Under the pieces are notes generated by a model. That model saw only the letters and a program-made list of their open reading frames with translations, was not told where the DNA came from and ran no database searches. Both the position numbers and the translations under genes were made by a program. Positions 51,182 to 59,614 of a DNA stretch of 64,000 nucleotides are shown piece by piece. Every line of letters starts with the position of its first letter. Position 1 is the first letter of the stretch. This DNA is from Geminicoccus harenae. GTDB lineage: Bacteria > Pseudomonadota > Alphaproteobacteria > Geminicoccales > Geminicoccaceae. Where the stretch lies: positions 1 through 64,000 of the forward strand of contig NZ_JABGCL010000003.1 in assembly GCF_019800005.1 (NCBI RefSeq). Direction: 5' to 3'.

Positions 51182-52390
51182 ATGACGCAAGGGAAGTTCG
51201 ATCCGCGCCTGTCACGCCGCAACTTCGTGGAGAGCGCGCTCTCCCTTTCCGCGCTGACCGCGGCGGCCGCCACCCTCCCGGCAGCGCTCCCCGGCATGAG
51301 CCAGCAGGCCTGGGCCGCCGGCGCCCCGGTCAAGGGCTACGGCGTCACGACCGCCCAGCTCAAGGACTGGTCGATCATGACCAAGTCCAACAGCGTCACC
51401 ATGGACTACACGCCGACCAATGCCGACATCGGCGTGTTCATGCGCGACGTGATGTCGAACGATCTGGGCGACACCCACGACTTCTTCATCTTCGACGGCG
51501 GCACCGAGGACGTACTGGGCCCCGAAGGCTATTACGCCCCGATCGTCGAGGACCATCCCGAGCTGACCTTGTGGGCGCGCACGCCCGACACCTGGAAGCG
51601 CTCCGACCTGATCCGGGCCGACGATACCCAGTGGGGCGTGCCGGTGATCGGCAATGGCGACGCGTTCGGCTACTTCCCCGAAGTGATCGGCGCCAACCCG
51701 AACGGCCAGGACGAGATCCCCTGGACGACCTTCTTCGAGGGGGAGCAGGTCAAGGGCCGGGTGGCGATCGACCGCTCCTGGCTGCAGTCGATGAGCGAGA
51801 CCGCCAACTTCCTCAAGCATCATGGCCGGGCGGAGATCGAAGACCCGGCCGACCTCACCCAGGAGGAGGCCCGCGCAGTCGCCGACTATCTGGTCGAGCG
51901 CAAGCAGGCCGGTCATTTCCGCACGATCTTCACCGCGTTCGAGGAGCAGGTCCAGTTGCTCTCCAACAAGGAGATCGACATGATCAACTGTTGGGAGCCG
52001 GCGACCCGCGACGCGAACCTGGCACTGGGTCCTGGCACGGTGATCTACGCCTTCACCGTCGAGGGTTACTACAAGTGGGGCCACGGCGCCTACGTGGCGA
52101 CCGCGGCCATGGACCGGGACAATGTCGACAACATCTACAAGGTCCTGAACTATTTCCTGGGCGGCGAGTACCGCGCGTATCAGGCCAAGGAGCGCGGCTA
52201 TGCCGGGCCGAACATGGACCTGGGCGTGGAGTATGCCACCGAGCATGGCTGGCCGCAGGAGGACATCGACCTCCTGAAATACACGGGCGAGAAGGTCGAG
52301 AGGAAGTTCGAGAAGCCGTTCTGGGGCAAGACCACGCCGTCCAATGCGGACGTCATGGAAGAAGAGTGGCAGCGTTTCCTCAACGCCTGA
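51182..52390 (+). CDS. polyamine-type periplasmic binding protein with Tat signal
   Basis: Encodes 402 aa. The N-terminus PRLSRRNFVESALSLSALTA is a twin-arginine signal (SRRNFVE), followed by a hydrophobic stretch and an AWAAG cleavage region near 45, so it is exported folded. The mature part is a type II binding fold: DYTPTNADIGVFMRDV, WGVPVIGNGDAFGYF, INCWEPATRDANLALG. Unlike PotD/PotF the conserved aromatic ligand box is not obvious, so the ligand is uncertain. It follows the ATPase by 80 bases, with a strong hairpin after it. Confidence 0.8.
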   Translation: MTQGKFDPRLSRRNFVESALSLSALTAAAATLPAALPGMSQQAWAAGAPVKGYGVTTAQLKDWSIMTKSNSVTMDYTPTNADIGVFMRDVMSNDLGDTHDFFIFDGGTEDVLGPEGYYAPIVEDHPELTLWARTPDTWKRSDLIRADDTQWGVPVIGNGDAFGYFPEVIGANPNGQDEIPWTTFFEGEQVKGRVAIDRSWLQSMSETANFLKHHGRAEIEDPADLTQEEARAVADYLVERKQAGHFRTIFTAFEEQVQLLSNKEIDMINCWEPATRDANLALGPGTVIYAFTVEGYYKWGHGAYVATAAMDRDNVDNIYKVLNYFLGGEYRAYQAKERGYAGPNMDLGVEYATEHGWPQEDIDLLKYTGEKVERKFEKPFWGKTTPSNADVMEEEWQRFLNA

Positions 52391-52397
52391 ACCGGGC

Positions 52398-52422
52398 GCC
52401 GGCCCGGCTGCACCGGGCCGGC
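52398..52422 (+). terminator. hairpin between binding-protein and permease genes
   Basis: Perfect 10-bp stem (52398-52407 with 52413-52422) with a 5-base loop, seven bases after the binding-protein stop and 33 bases before the permease start. Such hairpins often protect the binding-protein mRNA or partly terminate, giving more binding protein than permease. Confidence 0.6.
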
Positions 52423-52455
52423 CAGCCTGTCTCTGACATCACGGGAGCATGACGG

Positions 52456-53376
52456 ATGGCGGCAGCCGCGATCCCGACGAGACGAGCCTGGAGCCGACGG
52501 ATGCTGGACCGGCTGACGCCCTCGGGCGTCGCCGTGCCGGCCTTCCTGATCACCTGGTCGCTGGTGGTCATCCTGCCGCTGCTGGTCATCGTCCTGTTCA
52601 GCTTCCTGCAGGTGAAGTCCTACCGGGTCGTGTACGTGCCGACCCTGGGCACCTGGGAATCGGTGATCGATTCGGGTCGCTGGATCGTGGCGGTGCGCAC
52701 CCTGCGCATCGCGATCACCATGACATTGATCGAGCTGCTCCTGGCCTTCCCGTTCGCGCTCTGGCTGGCCAAGGGCTGCAAGTCCAAGCCGGCCAAGGCC
52801 ATCATCATCACGCTCCTGACCATCCCGTTCTTCCTGGACACCTCCTCCCGGATCATCGTCTGGCGCTCGATCCTGGGCACCAACGGCATCGTCAACACCG
52901 TGCTGACCTCGCTCGGCATCGTGGACGAGCCGATCAGCTGGCTGCTCTATTCGGAGTTCGCCGTCCATTTCGGCATGCTCGGGTCCTACTTCCCGACCAT
53001 GGTGTTCCCGATCTTCATGATCATGTCGCTGATCGACGACGACTACCTCCAGGCGAGCAGTGATCTCGGCGCCAGTCCGGGCCAGACCCTGCTCTACGTG
53101 ATCCTGCCCATGTCCCTGCCGGGCGTCGTGGCCGGCGTGGTGTTCACCCTGGTGCCGCTGATGGCGGCGTTCGTCGAGCCGCAGATGCTGGGGGGCGGCT
53201 TCGTCAACCTGCTCGGCAACTCGGTGAACTCGGCACTCCAGGAGCTGAAATACCCGACCGCCGCAGCCCTCTCGACCATCGTGGTGGCGCTGCTCGGCGT
53301 CTGCCTGGCGGCGCTGATCCTGATCACCCGAAAGCGCTTCGACATGTCCACCATGTTCCAGGCGATCCGCCGATGA
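52456..53376 (+). CDS. potB: polyamine-type ABC permease (PotB family)
   Basis: Encodes 306 aa with six membrane segments; the first is PAFLITWSLVVILPLLVIVL. Features are LTIPFFLDTSSRIIVWRSIL, the short NGIVNTVLTSLGI loop, and the coupling loop YLQASSDLGASPGQTLLYVI (EAA loop) near 200. FVEPQMLGGGF follows. Its stop overlaps the next start by four bases, so it is coupled to the second permease. Confidence 0.87.
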   Translation: MAAAAIPTRRAWSRRMLDRLTPSGVAVPAFLITWSLVVILPLLVIVLFSFLQVKSYRVVYVPTLGTWESVIDSGRWIVAVRTLRIAITMTLIELLLAFPFALWLAKGCKSKPAKAIIITLLTIPFFLDTSSRIIVWRSILGTNGIVNTVLTSLGIVDEPISWLLYSEFAVHFGMLGSYFPTMVFPIFMIMSLIDDDYLQASSDLGASPGQTLLYVILPMSLPGVVAGVVFTLVPLMAAFVEPQMLGGGFVNLLGNSVNSALQELKYPTAAALSTIVVALLGVCLAALILITRKRFDMSTMFQAIRR

Positions 53377-54245
53377 TCGGAACGTCCGACCTGCCTACCC
53401 TGGCGCTGATCGACGAGCGCCAGCTGGCCGGGAGCAGCCGGTTCTGGCGCAGCGTCAGCCGCTGGAAGGGCTGGCCCACTGCCGCCAAGTGGCTGGGCTT
53501 CTTCGCCATCGCGATGATCTACGTGCCACTGGTCTGGCTGGCGATCATGTCGATCGCGCAAAGCCCCCTCTCGGGCATCCCCTACCCGCTCACCACGGCC
53601 AATTACGCGGCACTGGCGGCCGATTCACGCTGGATCCCGCCCTTGCAGGTCAGCTTGGTGATGAGCACGCTGGTCGCGATCGTCTGCATGGTGATCGCCA
53701 CCATGGTCGGCCGCTCGATCACTCGGATGCGCCGGCCGGGCGGCGTGTTGCTCCTGACGCTCCTGCCCCTGTTCGTGCCGGGCCTGACCATGGGGGCGGC
53801 CCTGTTCATCTTCCTGCGCACCATGCTCGGGTTGAAGATGGGCTACTGGTCGATCTTCCTGGCGCAATTGGTCTGGGCGCTGCCGTTCGCGCTGCTGCTG
53901 GTCCTGGTGATCGCCAGCCGGTTCGACCTGCGCCTGCTGGAAGCGGCCGAGGACCTGGGGGCCACGCCCTGGCGGCGCTTCTGGGACATCGAGATGCCGA
54001 TCCTGCGCCCGGGCGTGTTCGGCGCGGGCGTGTTCGGCTTCCTCCTGTCGTTCAACGAGCTGCTGCGCTCCTTGTTCCTGCGCGGTGTCGAGACGACCAT
54101 GCCGATCTACAACTGGGCGATGGCCGCCTCACAGCAGTCCCAGGTGCCGATCATCTTCTCGTTGGCCACCATCATCCTGGTGGTTACCCTGCCGGTCATG
54201 GGCGTGTTCTTCTGGTTCCTGTTCGTCAAGCTCGACCGCAGCTGA
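53373..54245 (+). CDS. potC: polyamine-type ABC permease (PotC family)
   Basis: Encodes 290 aa with six membrane segments: FFAIAMIYVPLVWLAIMSIA, then VSLVMSTLVAIVCMVIATMV and others. The coupling loop is LLEAAEDLGATPWRRFWDIE, a clean EAA motif. SFNELLRSLFLRGVETTMPI is typical of PotC. It forms the heterodimeric channel with the preceding permease and ends the importer operon; the next operator lies 52 bases downstream. Confidence 0.87.
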   Translation: MIGTSDLPTLALIDERQLAGSSRFWRSVSRWKGWPTAAKWLGFFAIAMIYVPLVWLAIMSIAQSPLSGIPYPLTTANYAALAADSRWIPPLQVSLVMSTLVAIVCMVIATMVGRSITRMRRPGGVLLLTLLPLFVPGLTMGAALFIFLRTMLGLKMGYWSIFLAQLVWALPFALLLVLVIASRFDLRLLEAAEDLGATPWRRFWDIEMPILRPGVFGAGVFGFLLSFNELLRSLFLRGVETTMPIYNWAMAASQQSQVPIIFSLATIILVVTLPVMGVFFWFLFVKLDRS

Positions 54246-54296
54246 CGGCGGCTGCGGCGGCGCTGGTTGACGCCCGGCACCCGGAAGGGGCACAAC

Positions 54297-54306
54297 TGTG
54301 ATCACA
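54297..54306. promoter_or_regulatory. TGTGATCACA operator upstream of class III aminotransferase
   Basis: Exact palindrome 51 bases before the aminotransferase start, in a 111-base gap. Its presence suggests the aminotransferase has its own promoter in the same regulon. Confidence 0.65.
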
Positions 54307-54356
54307 GCGCGATGTGGCGGCGCCAGCGCGCTATCCCCTAGGAAGTGGAAGAACCG

Positions 54357-55781
54357 ATGCTGGATGCGCTGGACGAACGCGCCAACTACAGCCTGGAAGA
54401 CATGGATCGGAACAGCCTGTTCCATCCGCTGACCTCCATCGCCACCCACATGGACAAGGGCCCGGCGATCATGGACGGGGCCAAGGGCGCCCGCCTCCGT
54501 GATCACAGCGGCAACGAGCTGGTCGACTGCTCCGGCGGCCTGTGGTGCGTGAATGTCGGCTATGGCCGGCCCGAGATCGCCGAAGCCGCCAAGCAGGCCG
54601 TCCTCGACCTCAACTACTGGCACCTGTTCGGCTCGGCCTCCAACGAGGCGACCATCCGCCTGGCCGACAAGGTCCTGAACCTGTTCCACGAGCAGGCCAA
54701 CGCCCGGCATCTCAAGCGGGTGTTCTTCGGCACCTCCGGCTCGGACGCGAACGACACCAACTACAAGCTGGTCCGCTACTACGCGAACCTGCGCGGCACG
54801 CCCGAAAAGCGCAAGATCATCTCCCGGCAGGGCGCCTATCATGGCCTGACCGCCGCGGCCGCCACGCTCACCGGCATCCCCTCCTACCACAAGGCCTGGA
54901 GCCTGCCGGACACCGGCGTCATCCATACGAGCTGCCCGCACTACTTCCGCTTCGCCGAGCAGGGCGAGAGCGAAGAGGCGTTCTGTGACCGGATGATCGC
55001 CGAGATCGCGGCGATCATCGAGCGGGAGGGACCTGAGACGATCGGCGCCTTCATCGCCGAGCCGATCATGGGCACGGGCGGCGTGCTGATGCCGCCGAAG
55101 GGCTATTTCGCCAAGCTCCAGCCGCTCCTGGACAAGCACGACATCCTGCTGATCGCGGACGAGGTGATCACCGGGTTCGGCCGCCTCGGCCAGTGGTTCG
55201 GCACCGGGTTCTACGGGCTCAAGCCCGACATCGTGACCCTCGCCAAGGGCATCACCAGCGCCTACTTCCCGGTTTCCGCCTCGGTGGTCTCCGAGCGGAT
55301 CTGGAACGTGCTGGAGCAGGCTTCGCCGGAATACGGGCCGGTGATGCACGGCTTCACCTATTCCGGCCATCCGGTCGGCGCCGCGGTGGGCCTGGCCAAC
55401 ATCGCGATCCTCGAGAACGAGAACATGGTGGGCAATGCCGCTACCGTGGGCGCCTATCTGCTGGACGGGCTGAAGTCCCGGCTGGCCGAGCACCCCTATG
55501 TGGGCGAGGTGCGCGGTGCCGGCCTGATGATCGGCGTGGAGTTCACCGCCGACCGTGCCAAGCGGACCCCGTTCCATGCCGGCAGCAACGTCCATCGCCT
55601 GGTGGCAAGCAAGGCGGTGGAGCACGGGCTGATGGTCCGGGCGCTGCCGTTCATCGAGGTCGTGTCCTTCTCGCCGCCGCTCTGCATCACCAAGGCCGAG
55701 TGCGACCTGGCAATCGACCGCTTCGCCGCCGCGGTCGACGAGCTGACGCCCAAGATGACGGAACTGGCCAAGGCGTCCTGA
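54357..55781 (+). CDS. class III omega-aminotransferase
   Basis: Encodes 474 aa from ATG 54357 (GTGGAAG upstream); a GTG four codons earlier is possible. PLP features are FFGTSGSDANDTNYKLVRYY, SRQGAYHGLTAAAATLTG, AEPIMGTGGV, ILLIADEVITGFGRLG (cofactor Asp) and TLAKGITSAYFPVSA with the PLP Lys. The group includes putrescine-, omega-amino acid- and beta-alanine-pyruvate aminotransferases (SpuC-like) that turn a terminal amine into an aldehyde. Beside a polyamine-type importer and HyuAB enzymes, it could process polyamines or omega-amino acids from opened lactams. No aldehyde dehydrogenase is adjacent. Confidence 0.85.
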   Translation: MLDALDERANYSLEDMDRNSLFHPLTSIATHMDKGPAIMDGAKGARLRDHSGNELVDCSGGLWCVNVGYGRPEIAEAAKQAVLDLNYWHLFGSASNEATIRLADKVLNLFHEQANARHLKRVFFGTSGSDANDTNYKLVRYYANLRGTPEKRKIISRQGAYHGLTAAAATLTGIPSYHKAWSLPDTGVIHTSCPHYFRFAEQGESEEAFCDRMIAEIAAIIEREGPETIGAFIAEPIMGTGGVLMPPKGYFAKLQPLLDKHDILLIADEVITGFGRLGQWFGTGFYGLKPDIVTLAKGITSAYFPVSASVVSERIWNVLEQASPEYGPVMHGFTYSGHPVGAAVGLANIAILENENMVGNAATVGAYLLDGLKSRLAEHPYVGEVRGAGLMIGVEFTADRAKRTPFHAGSNVHRLVASKAVEHGLMVRALPFIEVVSFSPPLCITKAECDLAIDRFAAAVDELTPKMTELAKAS

Positions 55782-55793
55782 CGAGGCGTCGCA

Positions 55794-55823
55794 GCGGCCG
55801 TGGCGGCAAACCGCCACGGCCGC
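55794..55823 (+). terminator. strong intrinsic-type terminator after class III aminotransferase
   Basis: Perfect 13-bp stem (55794-55806 with 55811-55823), CAAA loop, then GTTTCATG. It lies 12 bases after the aminotransferase stop and is the strongest hairpin in the window. Confidence 0.78.
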
Positions 55824-55920
55824 GTTTCATGAGCGTCCCGCCCGGCCCAAGCTCGTTGCGAGCCCTGCCGGGCGACGCGATGCTTCCATCCGGCATGGCT
55901 GAGCCTGGCTGGACGACGGC

Positions 55921-56667
55921 ATGCACGAGGTCTCGAAGACGTTCATGACTGCCCTTCTGCAGCCTGCCGGGCAGCCGCCCGCTGTCGTCGAGCAGGCCGA
56001 TGCCGCGCCCGCGGACGAGAGCACGCTCGGGCAGCAGGTCTATCTCGACCTGGAAATGCGCATCATTTCGGGCCAGCTCCTGCCCGGCGACAAGGTGAGC
56101 CTGCGCAAGCTGGCGACCACGTTCCAGACCAGCATGCAGCCGGTGCGCGAGGCGGTCGGCCGGCTGGTGGCCGCCTCGGCCCTGGAAGTGACGCAATCGC
56201 GCTCCATCCGGGTGCCGCTGATCGAGCGGCCGATCATCGACGAGATCTGGTCCACGCGGCTGCTGCTCGAGGGCGAGGCGGCCGCAAGGTTCGCGGCCCG
56301 CAACGTGCCCGAGGAGGCGCGCGCCCTGTTCGCCAAGACCAGGGCCATGCGCTCCTCGCGGTTCGGCATCGACTTCCATCCGACCGTGCTCGGCCTGATG
56401 GAGTGGAACCGGCGGCTCCTGGAGGGTTCGGCCGCACCCATCCTGATCGACATCGTCCACCGCCTGCACCTGCGCTATGCGCCGTTCCTGGCGCTAGCCA
56501 TGAGCGTGGACCAGCCGCACGACCCGGAGTTCCTCCAGTTCACCCTGCACATGCAGGACGAACTGGGCTTGGCGATCGAGACCGGCGACGTCGCGGCCGC
56601 CCGGCATCTGCGCTGCGCCGACATGCGCTCCTTCCAGCGCTACCTCTACCGCCGCATGGGCTGGTAG
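55921..56667 (+). CDS. GntR-family transcriptional regulator (FCD type)
   Basis: Encodes 248 aa from ATG 55921; ATG 55945 is an alternative, and neither has a strong binding site. The winged helix (about 38-105) has YLDLEMRIISGQLLPGDKVS, LRKLATTFQTSMQPVREAVG and a wing SRSIRVPL. The C-terminal ligand domain (about 115-235) is helical with DEIWSTRLLLEGEAA and LHMQDELGLAIETGD, of FCD type. FCD-type GntR proteins bind short palindromes with GT...AC arms, which TGTGATCACA resembles, so it is the best local candidate for the regulon. No copy of the site is seen in its own promoter, so autoregulation is not evident. Confidence 0.83.
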   Translation: MHEVSKTFMTALLQPAGQPPAVVEQADAAPADESTLGQQVYLDLEMRIISGQLLPGDKVSLRKLATTFQTSMQPVREAVGRLVAASALEVTQSRSIRVPLIERPIIDEIWSTRLLLEGEAAARFAARNVPEEARALFAKTRAMRSSRFGIDFHPTVLGLMEWNRRLLEGSAAPILIDIVHRLHLRYAPFLALAMSVDQPHDPEFLQFTLHMQDELGLAIETGDVAAARHLRCADMRSFQRYLYRRMGW

Positions 56668-56712
56668 GCTCCTGCCCGCAGCCTGGTGCAGGAGCGGGCA
56701 GGGGAGCGCGCG

Positions 56713-57669
56713 ATGCAGGTCTTCGACGCCGGACAGGTGCACCGGCTGCTCGACTATCCATCGCTGGTGGCGGCCCTGCGCCGGGCGCACGGGGGCGGGA
56801 TGCCCGATACCCACCGCACGGTCATGGCCGAGCCCGGTGGCGGGCCGGATCGGTTCGTTGCCCTGTCCGCCTGGGCAGCCGGCGAGATGATCGCGGTGAA
56901 GCTGGTCGGCGTGTTCCCGGGCAACCTTGCCTTGCCCGTGCCGGAGCCCTCGGTGCAGGGGCTGGTGGCATTGTTCGACGGCCGGACCGGTGCTCCGCTG
57001 CTGGTCGCCGACGGCGCGGCGATGACCTTCCGCAAGACGGCGGCGGATTCGGCCCTCGGTGTCGACTGCCTGGCCCGCGCCGATGCCGAGACCCTGCTGA
57101 TCGTCGGTGCCGGCGGGCTCGCTCCCCATGTGGCACAGGCGCATACCAGCGTGCGGCCGTCGCTGCGCCGGGTCCTGATCTGGAACCGCACGGCCGAGCG
57201 GGCCCGCGCCGTGGCGGACGGGCTCGACCTCGGCGCCGTCCGGGTGGAGGCGACCGCCGAGCTGGAGCTGGCGACCGCCCGGGCCGACATCATCGCCACC
57301 GTGACCATGTCGACCACGCCGCTGGTGCGGGGCGACCTGCTGCGCCCTGGCACCCATGTCGACTTGATCGGCGCCTACCTGCCCGAGATGCGCGAATCGG
57401 ACGACGCGGTGATCCGGCGCGGCCGGCTGTTCGTCGACACCTTCGCCGAGTGCGACCGCTGCGGCGATCTGGGCCAGCCGATCGCACAGGGCCTGATCAC
57501 CCTCGATTCGATCGAGGCCGACCTGTTCCAGCTCTGCCAGGGTGCGCATCCGGGCCGCACCTCGCCGGACGACATCACGGTCTACAAGAACTCGGGCGGC
57601 GCCCATCTCGACCTGTTCACCGCCCGCCACCTGATCGACCAGGCAGGCCGCGCCGAAGTTCGGGGTTGA
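56713..57669 (+). CDS. ornithine cyclodeaminase / mu-crystallin family protein
   Basis: Encodes 318 aa from ATG 56713 (GGGGAG six bases upstream). Family features are the N-terminal VKLVGVFPGN, DGAAMTFRKTAADSALGV, the NAD(P) Gly motif LLIVGAGGLAPHVAQAHTSV, IATVTMSTTPLVRGDLLRPG and HVDLIGAYLPEMRE. The family includes ornithine cyclodeaminase, alanine dehydrogenase and pyrroline-2-carboxylate or ketimine reductases; the residue pattern does not settle which. Beside aminotransferases it may reduce cyclic imines formed from diamino acids. It follows the GntR gene by 45 bases with a hairpin between (about 56672-56701). Confidence 0.8.
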   Translation: MQVFDAGQVHRLLDYPSLVAALRRAHGGGMPDTHRTVMAEPGGGPDRFVALSAWAAGEMIAVKLVGVFPGNLALPVPEPSVQGLVALFDGRTGAPLLVADGAAMTFRKTAADSALGVDCLARADAETLLIVGAGGLAPHVAQAHTSVRPSLRRVLIWNRTAERARAVADGLDLGAVRVEATAELELATARADIIATVTMSTTPLVRGDLLRPGTHVDLIGAYLPEMRESDDAVIRRGRLFVDTFAECDRCGDLGQPIAQGLITLDSIEADLFQLCQGAHPGRTSPDDITVYKNSGGAHLDLFTARHLIDQAGRAEVRG

Positions 57670-57770
57670 CGGGCAGGGGTGCCGGCAGCATCGCCGGACC
57701 TGGCTCTGCGCGGCCGGCTCCGCGGGCTATATCGGATCACCGTGGCGGCATCCCGCGCGCCTGAGGAACC

Positions 57771-59522
57771 ATGCTTCGAGAATTCTTCGCCTATTACCGT
57801 CCGCACCGGCGGCTGTTCATGCTCGACTTCGGCTGCGCGGTGCTGTCCGGCCTCCTGGAATTGGCCTTCCCGATCGCGGTGAAGCTCTATGTCGACGTGC
57901 TGCTGCCCGGCCAGCAATGGCTGCCGATCCTCCTGGCCGCCGCCGGCCTCCTGCTGGTCTACCTGCTCAACACCGGGCTGATGGCGGTGGTGAACTACTG
58001 GGGCCACGTGCTCGGGATCAACATCGAGACCGAGATGCGCAGGCGGGCCTTCGACCATCTGCAGAAGCTGTCGTTCCGCTTCTACGACAACCAGAAGACC
58101 GGGCACCTGGTGGCGCGCGTGACCAAGGACCTGGAGGAGATCGGCGAGGTCGCCCATCACGGGCCCGAAGACCTGTTCATCGCGATCATGACCTTCATCG
58201 GCGCCTTCCTGCTGATGGTCTGGGTCCATCCGCCCCTGGCGCTGCTGACCGCCCTGATCATCCCGCTCGCCGTGTTCGTGACCGCCCATTACGGCGGGCG
58301 GATGACCCGCAACTGGCGCGCACAGTTCGGCCGGGTCGGTGCCTTCAACGCCCGGATCGAGGAGAATATCGGCGGCATGCGGGTGGTCCAAGCGTTTGCC
58401 AACGAGGAGCACGAGCGCCGGCTGTTCGCGAAGGACAACGCGCTCTACCGCCTGACCAAGCTCGAGGCCTACAGGATCATGTCGGCCAGCATGACCATCA
58501 ACTATCTGGGCATGCGCCTGGTGCAACTCGTGGTGATGCTGGCGGGGACCTATTTCGTGGTGACCGGCGGGCTGTCGGTCGGCGGCTTCGTCGGCTTCCT
58601 GCTGCTGATCGGCGTGTTCTACCGCCCGCTCGACAAGATCACCGCGGTGATCGAGACCTATCCCAAGGGGATCGCGGGCTTTCGCCGCTACTCGGAGCTG
58701 CTGGCCACGGAGCCGGACATCGCCGACCGGCCGGACGCCGTGCCGACGCCGCCGCTGGCCGGCGAGATCCGCTTCGAGCACGTTACCTTCGGCTACGGGC
58801 AGGAGCGGCCGGTGCTCCGCGACATTTCGCTCGCGATCGGGGCCGGGGAGACCGTCGCGTTCGTGGGGCCGTCGGGTGCCGGCAAGACCACGCTCTGCTC
58901 GCTGGTGCCGCGCTTCTACGACGTGGATGCCGGGCGGATCACGATCGACGGCTTCGACATTCGCGACCTGACCCTGGAATCGCTGCGCCGGCAGATCGGC
59001 ATCGTGCAGCAGGACGTGTTCCTGTTCGCCGGCACCATCCGCGAGAACATCGCCTATGGTCGGCTGGACGCGAGCGAGGCGGAGATCCTGGTTGCCGTGC
59101 GCCGGGCACGGCTGGAAGGGCTGATTGCCGCACTGCCGGACGGGCTGGACACGGTGGTGGGCGAGCGCGGCGTGAAGCTGTCCGGCGGGCAGAAGCAGCG
59201 CCTGGCGATCGCCCGGATCTTCCTGAAGGACCCGCCGATCCTGATCCTGGACGAGGCGACCTCGGCGCTCGACACCGCGACCGAGCAGGCAATCCAGCGC
59301 TCCCTGCACGAATTGTCGCTGGGGCGGACCACGCTCGTGATCGCGCACCGCCTGTCCACCATCCGCAACGCCGACCGGATCGTGGTGATGACCGAGAACG
59401 GCATCGCGGAACAGGGGCGGCATGCCGAGCTGGTGGGGGCTGGCGGGATCTATCAGCAGCTCCACGAAGCCCAGCATGCGGTCGAGATCGGCCGGCTGCC
59501 GCCGGACGGATTGACCGCCTGA
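57771..59522 (+). CDS. ABC exporter (MsbA-like, fused membrane and ATPase domains)
   Basis: Encodes 583 aa. Six membrane segments in the first about 300 residues (FGCAVLSGLLELAFPIAVKL, LLAAAGLLLVYLLNTGLMAV and on), coupling helices LSFRFYDNQKTGHLVARVT. ATPase: Walker A FVGPSGAGKTTLCSL, Q-loop GIVQQDVFLFAGTIRENIAY, signature KLSGGQKQRLAIAR, Walker B ILILDEATSALD, His switch LVIAHRLSTI. A half-transporter that works as homodimer. Substrate could be lipid, drug or peptide; nothing around it decides. It starts 101 bases after the cyclodeaminase-like gene. Confidence 0.85.
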   Translation: MLREFFAYYRPHRRLFMLDFGCAVLSGLLELAFPIAVKLYVDVLLPGQQWLPILLAAAGLLLVYLLNTGLMAVVNYWGHVLGINIETEMRRRAFDHLQKLSFRFYDNQKTGHLVARVTKDLEEIGEVAHHGPEDLFIAIMTFIGAFLLMVWVHPPLALLTALIIPLAVFVTAHYGGRMTRNWRAQFGRVGAFNARIEENIGGMRVVQAFANEEHERRLFAKDNALYRLTKLEAYRIMSASMTINYLGMRLVQLVVMLAGTYFVVTGGLSVGGFVGFLLLIGVFYRPLDKITAVIETYPKGIAGFRRYSELLATEPDIADRPDAVPTPPLAGEIRFEHVTFGYGQERPVLRDISLAIGAGETVAFVGPSGAGKTTLCSLVPRFYDVDAGRITIDGFDIRDLTLESLRRQIGIVQQDVFLFAGTIRENIAYGRLDASEAEILVAVRRARLEGLIAALPDGLDTVVGERGVKLSGGQKQRLAIARIFLKDPPILILDEATSALDTATEQAIQRSLHELSLGRTTLVIAHRLSTIRNADRIVVMTENGIAEQGRHAELVGAGGIYQQLHEAQHAVEIGRLPPDGLTA

Positions 59523-59614
59523 CCCCTCTGCCCGGAACAAAAGCGTCCCGTTACTGTTGATCCGTGTGGAAACCGCAGGGCAGGCCGTTCGCTTCACGGT
59601 GGCGACCGGTCATC

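Noticed and set aside
54498..54507. CGTGATCACA inside the class III aminotransferase gene
   Set aside because: One mismatch from the operator but within coding sequence for conserved-looking residues; could be an auxiliary site but position gives no support.
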